The notes under the pieces: generated by a model | Database searches by the model: none | What the model saw: only the letters and a program-made list of their open reading frames with translations | What the model was told of the DNA's origin: nothing | Shown here: piece after piece, positions 1 to 6,286 of the stretch | How positions within the stretch are numbered: the first letter of the stretch is position 1 | Layout: each line of letters starts with the position of its first letter | Assembly: GCA_012964265.1 (NCBI GenBank) | Contig: DTUH01000019.1 | Location: 1 to 16,017 of the forward strand | Direction: 5' to 3' | DNA from: Candidatus Lambdaproteobacteria bacterium | Lineage (GTDB): Bacteria > SAR324 > NAC60-12 | DNA: 16,017 nucleotides | Made by a program: the position numbers and the translations under genes

Positions 1-182
1 TTAGCTCAAATGTGGTAACACATGCAAACTTATTGCATCTCCAGTACCATGTCTTACATTATTAAAAAAATCCAGACTGCTCCATTTTTTCAAATCAGAT
101 GGATTTTGCTGAATTGTCATGGTATCCTGAGCAGACCTTCTTGACAGTTCTGTGTAATTAACAAAGAGTAAGTGGTGAAAAA

Positions 183-824
183 ATGAATTATTATAGAATT
201 TTATTGCTGACGAGCTATTTTTTCTTTGGAGGTCTGGTTATCGAGTTCCATGAGGTACGTGCGGAGGAAGGATTATTTAAAACGGAAAGTATCCGTCAAA
301 AACTTTTTGGAAGGATGGATGACAGGAAAAAGTCAAAACCTCTACGTACTGTCAGCGAAAAAATCTTAATTGGTGTTTTTAGTAGAGTTACTGATTCTGA
401 AAGCGTCTGGATTAGAATTGAAAGCCGGTCAGAATTTCGAAAATGGACATTTAAACTATCCAAACAAAACCTGAATTTACCACGCCAGGAAGTACGTGTT
501 TGGCTCAAATATATATCACCAAAGCTTTCCATCAGTCACGGCAAAGAGTATAATGTTTGGTTCCGTAAAAAAGCCGCATTTGAAATGCAGAAGATTTTCT
601 ACAACAGGCAGGTAAGAATCGATTATGATTTTTCAGAAAAATTATTCCGGCTGGATGGAATGGTTTGGACCGGTGACACAAACATCAATGTTTGGTTAAT
701 CCGGAATGGTTGGTCATTTTATCTGCTGGGAAATGAGTCGCCTCCGGAACACGATGATTTACTGGCTGCAGAAAATGAAGCAAAACAAAATCAAGTGGGA
801 CTTTGGAAAGAAGAGTTGCAGTAG
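183..824 (+). CDS. Secreted SNase-fold (thermonuclease-like) protein, probably catalytically altered
   Basis: 213 residues, ATG start. A hydrophobic leader (about residues 4-20, possible cleavage after VRA at 27) suggests export. The second half follows the staphylococcal nuclease fold: a strand with VTDSES (69-74), VRVWL (104-108), FRLDG (155-159), then NVWLIRNGW (169-177), AENEAKQNQVGLW (196-208) near the end. The last two segments match the usual N-x-x-L-V-x-x-G and AE-x-x-A-(x)n-GLW signatures. Arginines aligning with SNase Arg35 and Arg87 appear to remain (R105, R156). The D-T-P-E segment carrying catalytic Asp40 and Glu43 reads I-S-P-K (111-114), so nuclease activity is doubtful. It may instead be a binding domain. 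It converges on the selenoprotein gene with a 43-bp gap and no clear terminator. The fold assignment is fairly safe; the function is open. Confidence 0.75.
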   Translation: MNYYRILLLTSYFFFGGLVIEFHEVRAEEGLFKTESIRQKLFGRMDDRKKSKPLRTVSEKILIGVFSRVTDSESVWIRIESRSEFRKWTFKLSKQNLNLPRQEVRVWLKYISPKLSISHGKEYNVWFRKKAAFEMQKIFYNRQVRIDYDFSEKLFRLDGMVWTGDTNINVWLIRNGWSFYLLGNESPPEHDDLLAAENEAKQNQVGLWKEELQ

Positions 825-867
825 TTTTGAAGCAGTTGAAGACTGGTTATAAAGTAATCAAGCGATC

Positions 868-1659
868 TTATTCAAACTTTTGCCTTTTCCAGCGATAAGG
901 ACTATCGACAATTATTCCAGGTTCATTTGCTGTTTTCAGTAATTGCAGACAATCAAGGAAAATCTGTTTTTGCTGAGGCCGATTAAATGCTTCTCCCATG
1001 GCGTGGCCAAAAGGATATTTCAAGTGATAAGTCCGCGGTGGTTTGACTGACTCCGTCACTTTACGGACAATCGAAATTCCCACAGTAGAAATGCCTTGTC
1101 GTTCAACTTCTCGCTGGATCAGACCCACCGTCTGATTGCAGATACCTCAGGCAGGAACCAATAGGGCAATGTCAACTTGCTGCTGCTTGATTTCTGTTGC
1201 AGCTTGGACTGCACTTTTTTGGATTAAAGTTGTCAAATGAGGTTCTTCTATGTGTCCCATGAAACTGTAATGGAACTCGTTAGATGGGCCAACTACACCT
1301 TCTGCCTGAAGTTCACGTAACACCTCAAAAGGAAGGATCAAATTTGGATCACGGTCCGCGTCACGGTGGTCATAATATTTGTGAATGATGGTCAAATCTT
1401 CCGGGACAACGTCTTGAGGAATTCGGCGAAATGTACTGTCACCACGTGGATCACTTAAATTAAAAGCATCATCTGTTTTCAAAAGAATTCCACCTGTTGA
1501 AAAGAGTACAATTTTGCATTCTGACAGAGGTTTTTTGAGTTTTGTCCAGGGGACATGATCAAAAAGTACTGCTTCATAGCTGCGTGCCCAATAATTTTTT
1601 ACGAAAGGAATACGAAATAATATGACACATAGTTTGTCCAGTAGAGTTACTTTATCCAT
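868..1659 (-). CDS. Selenoprotein of the GrdB/PrdB (glycine/sarcosine/betaine/proline reductase B) family, UGA read as Sec
   Basis: One 263-codon gene from ATG at 1659 to the stop at 868, with an in-frame TGA at 1147-1149 (residue 171). The 170 residues before and 92 after both look like one family: PWTKLKKPLS, DHRDADRDPN and the SFMG segment upstream; QTVGLIQREVERQGI, KPPR and YPFGHAMGE downstream. Cysteine-containing homologues normally have a C-x-x-C just before the HQTVGL-like motif; here it reads U-G-I-C, with Cys174 as the resolving partner. A SECIS-like hairpin follows the UGA. This supports a thiol/selenol oxidoreductase-like protein. The family name comes from clostridial amino-acid reductases, but stand-alone aerobic members have no firmly known substrate. 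The start is 24 bp from the divergent yggS start with no clear Shine-Dalgarno. Reading it as two ORFs or a pseudogene is much less likely. Confidence 0.9.
1118..1136 (-). promoter_or_regulatory. Bacterial SECIS-like hairpin directing Sec insertion at UGA 1147-1149
   Basis: In the mRNA the stem AUCAGAC pairs perfectly with GUCUGAU (7 bp) around a GGUGG loop. The stem begins 11 nt after the UGA, and the first loop G is nucleotide 18 after it. That is within the short spacing typical of bacterial SECIS elements bound by SelB, which carry a G (often GGU or GU) in a small apical loop. The hairpin lies in coding sequence (NQTVGLI), so its near-perfect pairing is constrained by both protein and RNA. 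Confidence 0.85.
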
Positions 1660-1683
1660 TAACTTTTTTAGTGAGCAAGTGGA

Positions 1684-2376
1684 GTGTCAGTCAAAGACAG
1701 GTTAGCAGTAGTTCAGCAGCAAATAAATCAAGCCGCAATTCAGTCCGGACGAACTCCTGAAGACATCAAATTGATTGCGGTCAGTAAAACTAAATCTGTT
1801 GAACAGATTAGGGAGGCATTGGCGGCCAAGCAAATTGCGTTTGGTGAAAACCGAATTCAGGAAGCACTTGGAAAAATAGAGGCGCTCAGCAGTAATCAAC
1901 AAGTAGAATGGCATTTTATTGGTCATTTGCAAAAAAACAAAGTTAAGTTTTGCCCCGAAAATTTTCAGTGGATCCATACCGTTGAGTCTATCGAATTGAC
2001 AGGAAAATTAGAAGCCCGTTTTGCTTTAGCTAAAAAGAAAATCAATGTGCTGATCCAAGTCAACCTTTCCAGAGAAGAGAGCAAATCGGGTCTACAGGAA
2101 TGGGAAGGTATTTTACGGGTCGCGGAAACTATTTCTTCCGGACATTGGCTTAAATTCCGTGGACTAATGACAATTCCTGCTCCAGATCTAGGTGAAATCA
2201 AAACTCGTAAAATCTATGAACAAATGCGGAAGTGGCGGGATAAGCTTCAGTATGAACTGAATGCACCTGAAATTACTGAACTTTCAATGGGAATGACAGC
2301 GGATTTTAATTGGGCAATTCAGGAGGGTGCAACAATGATTCGCATTGGAACGGCTATTTTTGGTGCGAGAAATTAA
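1684..2376 (+). CDS. yggS: YggS/PLPBP family pyridoxal-phosphate homeostasis protein
   Basis: 230 residues, the usual length of this single-domain alanine-racemase-fold family. The PLP lysine is K35 in IAVSKTKS. Other family blocks are in order: FGENRIQEA (53-61), WHFIGHLQKNK (75-85), IHTVESI, VNLSREESKSGL, FRGLMTIP, LSMGMTADFNWAI and a C-terminal RIGTAIFGAR. The protein binds PLP in the cytosol without a known reaction and affects B6 and amino/keto-acid balance. Translation must begin at GTG 1684, since the frame has a TGA at 1672-1674; the only Shine-Dalgarno-like sequence abuts the start. It is divergent from the selenoprotein gene across 24 bp, and its last 23 bp overlap the convergent acetyltransferase gene. 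Confidence 0.95.
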   Translation: MSVKDRLAVVQQQINQAAIQSGRTPEDIKLIAVSKTKSVEQIREALAAKQIAFGENRIQEALGKIEALSSNQQVEWHFIGHLQKNKVKFCPENFQWIHTVESIELTGKLEARFALAKKKINVLIQVNLSREESKSGLQEWEGILRVAETISSGHWLKFRGLMTIPAPDLGEIKTRKIYEQMRKWRDKLQYELNAPEITELSMGMTADFNWAIQEGATMIRIGTAIFGARN

Positions 2377-2911
2377 GATATGGGTTCTTAAGTGAATATG
2401 TGACAATCGGTAAGTTTTTCGGTGAACGTTGGTAATCTCCAAGAAGCCCACTCCGTTTTTGTTGAAAACCAATTTTACGTATTACGGCGAGAGATGCGTG
2501 GTTATCTGGATGCACCACCGATTTTAAATGAGGTATGTGGATTTCCCGGAAAGCGTGTTCCAAAGAACAACGTGCGGCCTCAGTCGCATAACCATTACCC
2601 CAAAAATTTTCTTCAATCCACCAGCCGATCTCCAAAAAACCGGGAGGTTCAAACAATCCCACCCCGCATAATCCTACAAAATTATTTTTGATTTTATTCA
2701 CTACGACCCAGCGACAATATCCATCTTCCTGAAACCGTTTCTTTTGCTTGTCTACGAAACTTAGAATACGTTTGTCACTCCAAGTTTTTCCCTGGTTGAC
2801 ATAGCGCATAATCTGTGGGTTTTTTGCTAATCGGCAAAAATTAGAAAAATCAGAAGATTTCCATGGCCGAAGCAAAAAGCGCTCCGTTTCTAAATAGAAA
2901 GAATCCGCCAC
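2354..2911 (-). CDS. GNAT-family N-acetyltransferase (RimJ/RimL-like)
   Basis: 185 residues beginning with GTG at 2911, 5 nt after the stop of the small gene upstream. The N-terminal ETERFLLRPW is the typical opening of the RimJ/RimL-type GNAT group. Further on come FVGLCGVGLF, the strand LEIGWWIEENFWGNGYATEA carrying the acetyl-CoA loop (the usual Q/R-x-x-G-x-G/A reads N-F-W-G-N-G-Y-A), and HPDNHASLAVIRKIGF, the characteristic C-terminal block. It should transfer acetyl from acetyl-CoA to an amine; relatives modify ribosomal protein N-termini, antibiotics or small molecules, and the substrate here cannot be told. It is probably the last gene of the dgt-ispG-orf60 group. The tail overlaps yggS antisense. 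Confidence 0.88.
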   Translation of the reverse strand: MADSFYLETERFLLRPWKSSDFSNFCRLAKNPQIMRYVNQGKTWSDKRILSFVDKQKKRFQEDGYCRWVVVNKIKNNFVGLCGVGLFEPPGFLEIGWWIEENFWGNGYATEAARCSLEHAFREIHIPHLKSVVHPDNHASLAVIRKIGFQQKRSGLLGDYQRSPKNLPIVTYSLKNPYLNFSHQK

Positions 2912-2916
2912 GGGTC

Positions 2917-3099
2917 TTACTGAAGAGTGTGCACCAACTGCTCAAGCAGTTTACGTTTGCTGAGAAAAAAACACCAACTACGCCTCGCTTGTCTCCACGT
3001 AATTATTGCCAGTAAAGTTGACGATACTCCGAGTAGGGGAAATGCAAGTAATTGGTAATCAATAAGAAATTTGATAATTTCGTTCGTCAGAAAGTTCAT
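2917..3099 (-). CDS. Small single-span membrane protein, hypothetical
   Basis: 60 residues, ATG at 3099, TAA at 2917. One hydrophobic stretch (about residues 16-34, LLAFPLLGVSSTLLAIITW) is followed by a basic, amphipathic tail (RQARRSW, SKRKLL), consistent with an N-out/C-in anchor. It sits between ispG (33 bp upstream) and the acetyltransferase (5 bp downstream) on the same strand and fills a gap that otherwise has no gene, which argues it is translated. There is no obvious Shine-Dalgarno. I recognise no family. Confidence 0.5.
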   Translation of the reverse strand: MNFLTNEIIKFLIDYQLLAFPLLGVSSTLLAIITWRQARRSWCFFLSKRKLLEQLVHTLQ

Positions 3100-3132
3100 T
3101 TTGAAGTATGGATTCTGGCAAAATTTAATTTA

Positions 3133-4299
3133 TTAAGCAGGATCTCTCCATTTCCCCTGCTCCTGGATTAGATCAATCAAGCGTTCCACAGCTTTTTCGG
3201 AGGGAATGTTACGTTCAACGCATGATTGTCCGTGATAGAGACTGATTTTTCCCGGAGCAGCGCCAACGTAGCCAAAATCAGCATCTGCCATTTCTCCGGG
3301 ACCATTGACTACGCAACCCATTATTGCAATTTTGACTCCTTTGAGATGTGAGGTGCGTGCTTTTATTTGTGCAGTTGTGCTTTCCAAATCAAAAAATGTG
3401 CGTCCACATGAAGGGCAAGAGATAAAATCGGTATTGTAAATTCGGGCGCGTGTGGACTGTAGAATGGACTGTGCAACTGGAATTTCGTTTTCTGAAGCTT
3501 CTGTCAGTGAAACCCTGATTGTGTCTCCAAGACCATCGCACAGCAAAGTCCCGATACCGACTGCACTTTTGATCCGGCCATCGAGTTCGTTGCCTGCCTC
3601 AGTGACTCCCAAATGCAGTGGATAATGCATATCCTCTGCGTCCATTCCCTGTACTAGTTGACGGTATGCCTCAATCATGACAAGAGGATTTGAAGATTTC
3701 ATGGACAGCACAGTATCCTCAAAGTCATGTTTCCGTAGGATACGCAAGAATTCAAGCGCAGATTCAACCATACCTTCTGAGGTGTCACCAAAGCGGTTCA
3801 TTACTCTATCTGAAAGTGAACCGTGGTTGGTACCGACTCTTAAAGCACATCCGTATTTTTTCAGGTTTTCAATCAGCGGAAGCATATTTTCCTCAACACG
3901 CTCCAACTCTTCCTGATACTGTGCATCAGTGTATTCGCGGATTTCAAATTTTTTCCGGTCAACAAAATTGCCAGGATTGATGCGTACTTTTTCCACAAAC
4001 TCACAAACGTTGATCGCTAACTTTGGATTAAAATGTACATCTGCAACAAGAGGCCGTATTATTCCACGTTTCTTCATTTCAGCACGGATTGCAGGAAGGC
4101 AGTCAATTGATTTTTGATTTGGAACCGTCAAGCGAATGATTTCACAATCCACTGCATCCAATCGTGTAATTTCTTCAATACATGCCCCAACATCCATCGT
4201 GTCTGATGTCAACATCGACTGAATCCGAATCGGTTCGGTTCCACCTATTTTTATATTACCGATAGTAACGGTTTTGGTCTGACGTCTAATGGGAAGCAA
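3133..4299 (-). CDS. ispG: 4-hydroxy-3-methylbut-2-en-1-yl diphosphate synthase (flavodoxin/ferredoxin-dependent)
   Basis: Catalyses the penultimate MEP-pathway step, reducing methylerythritol cyclodiphosphate to HMBPP with a [4Fe-4S] cluster in the cytosol. 388 residues, in the range of the two-domain bacterial form. The N-terminal TIM barrel shows PIRIQSMLTSDT (23-34), LVADVHFNP (84-92), INPGNF (107-112), RVGTNHGSLSDR (154-165) and LGVTEAG (230-236). The C-terminal domain has the cluster ligands C295 and C298 (SCPSCGRT), C329 (MGCVVNGPGE) and E336. Translation seems to begin at TTG 4299, since a TAG lies six codons upstream and no ATG fits; no Shine-Dalgarno is visible. It follows dgt by 69 bp and precedes the 60-residue membrane protein. 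Confidence 0.97.
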   Translation of the reverse strand: MLPIRRQTKTVTIGNIKIGGTEPIRIQSMLTSDTMDVGACIEEITRLDAVDCEIIRLTVPNQKSIDCLPAIRAEMKKRGIIRPLVADVHFNPKLAINVCEFVEKVRINPGNFVDRKKFEIREYTDAQYQEELERVEENMLPLIENLKKYGCALRVGTNHGSLSDRVMNRFGDTSEGMVESALEFLRILRKHDFEDTVLSMKSSNPLVMIEAYRQLVQGMDAEDMHYPLHLGVTEAGNELDGRIKSAVGIGTLLCDGLGDTIRVSLTEASENEIPVAQSILQSTRARIYNTDFISCPSCGRTFFDLESTTAQIKARTSHLKGVKIAIMGCVVNGPGEMADADFGYVGAAPGKISLYHGQSCVERNIPSEKAVERLIDLIQEQGKWRDPA

Positions 4300-4368
4300 T
4301 TTAAGTTTTTGTGTCTAGGTTTCATGTTTTTTAGAGTGAGGGATAAAATTTCAAACACTCTATTTATT

Positions 4369-5688
4369 TCAAAGCCTGTCGAAAACAGAGCCATGTCCAG
4401 GCAGGAAGAGGCGTTCGTAAAAGCGATTTGCGTACTGATCTGTCATGCCCGCGATGAAATCACAAATGATTCGTTTTTGTTCGTGTTCACTTTTAGCAGC
4501 TTTCCATAACAGTTGAAAAGAAGAAGGTAAAAGCATTTCTGGTTCAGCGGAAAGAGCTTCAAAAAGAGAAAGCACAACTTTACGGCCACGATACGTTGCA
4601 GCTTGTACTGTATTGAGCTGGATGACATGGCGCGATACTGTGGCTTTAAGTGACTTGAGGAACCGTTGCGGTTCTTCCGGAAGTAATGCATTCCATCCCA
4701 GAAGAGGCTCTTCAAATTCTTTATTAAGCTTCAATTCAGCAGAAGTAATCAAGGCATGAACCAATGCTCCAACTGCTTGTTTCCGATTGTAACCAGAGTT
4801 TTCGGTACGTTTGAAAAGTTGTGTTTCAATTTGTAGAAGACCATTTTTTCCCGCCCAGCTGTGATCCAGGTGTTGAGCCACCTCCTGCCAGTGTTCTTGT
4901 GTCAACAAGCGTAAAACAATACCATCCTCAAAATCATGAATGCCATAGGCGATATCATCCGCCAAATTCATCAGAGAGGTGTCAAGAGCCTTGTGTAATG
5001 AGCAGCCATGAATTTGCTTTGTTGCTGAAGTTTGTTCACAAAAGTTTTTTTTGTCTGAAGCAGAAAGTGGAAATAAAATCCAGTTTAGCACATCTTGTTC
5101 GGTGTCAAGATAACATTTGGGAGGTTGCCAAGTTTGTTGAAAATTTAATTTTTCGTATGTTAAGTCTGCTACCGGAAGCGTCTTACGGTACAGTCTGGAA
5201 TACGGAACAGGATATTTCAGGACTCCCAGCAAAGTACGGCGTGTTAAATCTAATCCATGCTCAGGTGTGTGTGATTCAAGCTTGGTGAGAATACGTAATG
5301 TCTGGCCGTTTCCTTCAAATCCTCCGTAGTTGGCCATTGCATAATTGAGTGCAGATTCTCCTCCGTGTCCAAAAGGTGGATGTCCCAAATCATGGGCCAA
5401 TCCTGTCGTTTCTATCTGTTCCAGTCGTGGAAGCAAATCTCCCAGTTCCGGATATTTTCCTTGTAAATTTAGCACCAGGCCGCGTCCGATCTGAGCCACT
5501 TCCATTGAATGTGTAAGGCGCGTCCGATGAAAATCACCTTCCAGTACTCCAAGGATTTGTGTCTTTGCCTGTAATCTTCGGAAGGCAGATGAATGAATTA
5601 TACGTGCTCGGTCTCGTTCATATTCTTCACGTTGATCGTCTTGCCGTTGTACTCCAGAAGGAGCACGTCGTGCTGTCCATGTGTTCAT
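4369..5688 (-). CDS. dgt: Deoxyguanosinetriphosphate triphosphohydrolase-like protein (HD domain)
   Basis: 439 residues, ATG at 5688. Members hydrolyse dGTP or other dNTPs to nucleoside and triphosphate, adjusting dNTP pools. The N-terminus has the family's RDRARIIHSSAFRRLQAKTQI block (26-45), then the HD metal-binding elements: FHRTRLTHS with H60, GLAHDLGHPPFGHGGE with H99-D100, and NLADDIAYGIHDFEDG with the distal Asp. Length and order fit the dGTPase-like subfamily without large insertions or loss. It is divergent from infA across 276 bp and probably shares a transcript with ispG downstream. Some dGTPases also act in phage defence, but nothing here points to that. Confidence 0.95.
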   Translation of the reverse strand: MNTWTARRAPSGVQRQDDQREEYERDRARIIHSSAFRRLQAKTQILGVLEGDFHRTRLTHSMEVAQIGRGLVLNLQGKYPELGDLLPRLEQIETTGLAHDLGHPPFGHGGESALNYAMANYGGFEGNGQTLRILTKLESHTPEHGLDLTRRTLLGVLKYPVPYSRLYRKTLPVADLTYEKLNFQQTWQPPKCYLDTEQDVLNWILFPLSASDKKNFCEQTSATKQIHGCSLHKALDTSLMNLADDIAYGIHDFEDGIVLRLLTQEHWQEVAQHLDHSWAGKNGLLQIETQLFKRTENSGYNRKQAVGALVHALITSAELKLNKEFEEPLLGWNALLPEEPQRFLKSLKATVSRHVIQLNTVQAATYRGRKVVLSLFEALSAEPEMLLPSSFQLLWKAAKSEHEQKRIICDFIAGMTDQYANRFYERLFLPGHGSVFDRL

Positions 5689-5755
5689 TTAAACGCGTAA
5701 TTCCGAATGTGGAAATTAATAAAACTTGGTGATTTGTCCCTCTGAATAACAGTGA

Positions 5756-5761
5756 ATTATA
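5756..5761 (-). promoter_or_regulatory. Candidate -10 element for the dgt-ispG transcript
   Basis: On the minus strand this is a perfect TATAAT, 67 bp upstream of the dgt ATG. The -35 partner is weak (best is TGTAAA at 16-bp spacing), so the call rests on the -10 alone. Confidence 0.35.
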
Positions 5762-5868
5762 ACGTAATTCGAAAATATTTACACAGATAAAAAGTGGTTC
5801 TGCGAATAGACTCTTATGTTGCTTAAATTATTTTAAAAATGTACTTAGCTCTAAATTCTTCAAATCAC

Positions 5869-5896
5869 TTGAAAATTTTATTAGTTGCTTTAGAAT
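5869..5896 (+). promoter_or_regulatory. Candidate sigma70 promoter of infA
   Basis: TTGAAA (5869-5874) and TAGAAT (5891-5896) are each one base from the sigma70 consensus and are separated by 16 bp. The expected transcription start is about 5903, giving a leader of about 60 nt to infA. AT-rich surroundings raise the chance of a spurious match. Confidence 0.45.
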
Positions 5897-5950
5897 CAAG
5901 TGGTTTAATCATTAATACATTCAATACTAAACTGCAGTAATTAATTAGCG

Positions 5951-5956
5951 AAGGAG
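5951..5956 (+). promoter_or_regulatory. Strong Shine-Dalgarno deciding the TTG start of infA
   Basis: AAGGAG lies 8 nt before TTG 5965 and is the best ribosome binding site in the window. It fixes the start of infA, which has no ATG at this position. Confidence 0.85.
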
Positions 5957-5964
5957 AACACCGT

Positions 5965-6186
5965 TTGAGTGAAGATAAGCTGGAAGTTGAGGGGGTTGTT
6001 GTCGAATCCTCCAAGGGCATTTTTCGAGTAAAGCTGGAAAATGATCACGTCGTTATCGGCCATTTATCAGGAAAGATGAAAATGTACAAGATTCGGGTAT
6101 TACCAGGAGATACGGTAACGATTGAACTTTCTCCCTATGATCTGAAACGCGGAAGAATAGTGCGTCGGGAAAAAGTTGAGAATTGA
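5965..6186 (+). CDS. infA: Translation initiation factor IF-1
   Basis: 73 residues, the standard IF-1 length. It is a single S1/OB-fold domain that binds the ribosomal A site on the 30S subunit during initiation. Characteristic segments are KLEVEGVVVESSKGIFRVKLEN, HLSGKMKMYKIRVLPGDTVTIELSPYDL and a basic RGRIVRR near the end. The usual N-terminal M-[AS]-K-E/D is here M-S-E-D-K, beginning at TTG with a strong AAGGAG. It stands as the first gene after the divergent promoter region; argS follows after 99 bp. Confidence 0.97.
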   Translation: MSEDKLEVEGVVVESSKGIFRVKLENDHVVIGHLSGKMKMYKIRVLPGDTVTIELSPYDLKRGRIVRREKVEN

Positions 6187-6233
6187 GAGTAAATTCTGCA
6201 AAGAAGTTTCATTTGAAATGAATATCAATTGGC

Positions 6234-6260
6234 TTGTTGCGTATCGTAACAACTGGTTTT
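6234..6260 (+). terminator. Possible weak terminator or attenuator between infA and argS
   Basis: An 8-bp stem (one G-U pair) with a three-base loop at 6234-6252 is followed after 3 nt by TTTTT (6256-6260). The stem is AT-rich and the T-run short, so termination would be partial at best. Confidence 0.3.
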
Positions 6261-6286
6261 TCCAAGATTTAGCGCGTGATCTTGGA
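6261..6286 (+). promoter_or_regulatory. argS: Inverted repeat reaching into the argS start codon
   Basis: TCCAAGAT (6261-6268) pairs perfectly with ATCTTGGA (6279-6286) around a 10-nt loop. The last base of the 3' arm is the A of the argS ATG, so the hairpin would cover the ribosome-binding region of argS. Together with the preceding stem it may modulate argS translation; this is inferred from structure only. Confidence 0.35.

Larger units (their letters stand above)
5689..5964. other. AT-rich divergent intergenic region between dgt and infA
   Basis: This 276-bp non-coding spacer is clearly more AT-rich than its flanks. It holds candidate promoters in both directions (annotated separately) and the infA ribosome binding site. 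No ORF of useful length, tRNA-like fold, riboswitch motif or repeat array is evident. Confidence 0.7.

Noticed and set aside
1..120. 39-codon minus-strand ORF with ATG at 118-120 and AGGA four bases before it
   Set aside because: No recognisable family, ends exactly at the window edge, and the frame stays open upstream into antisense of the next gene. It is too short to support.
141..146. Perfect TTGACA upstream of the SNase-like gene as a -35 element
   Set aside because: No TATAAT-like hexamer lies 15-19 bp downstream; the best candidates are too close or too far.
868..1659. Two separate genes or a nonsense-mutated pseudogene instead of one selenoprotein
   Set aside because: Both halves stay in one frame, family residues continue immediately after the UGA with no start signal between, and the downstream hairpin and UxxC motif fit Sec decoding.
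4332..4362. TAGAGTG/CACTCTA inverted repeat between dgt and ispG as a terminator
   Set aside because: The loop is 17 nt and the minus-strand transcript is followed by A residues rather than U. It is therefore not an intrinsic terminator, and dgt-ispG may be co-transcribed.
4821..5288. 155-codon plus-strand ORF
   Set aside because: Lies entirely antisense to the well-supported dgt gene and encodes no recognisable domain.
4369..5688. dGTPase as part of a phage-defence island
   Set aside because: All neighbours are housekeeping genes (ispG, infA, argS) and no mobile or defence genes are present; ordinary dNTP metabolism is the simpler reading.
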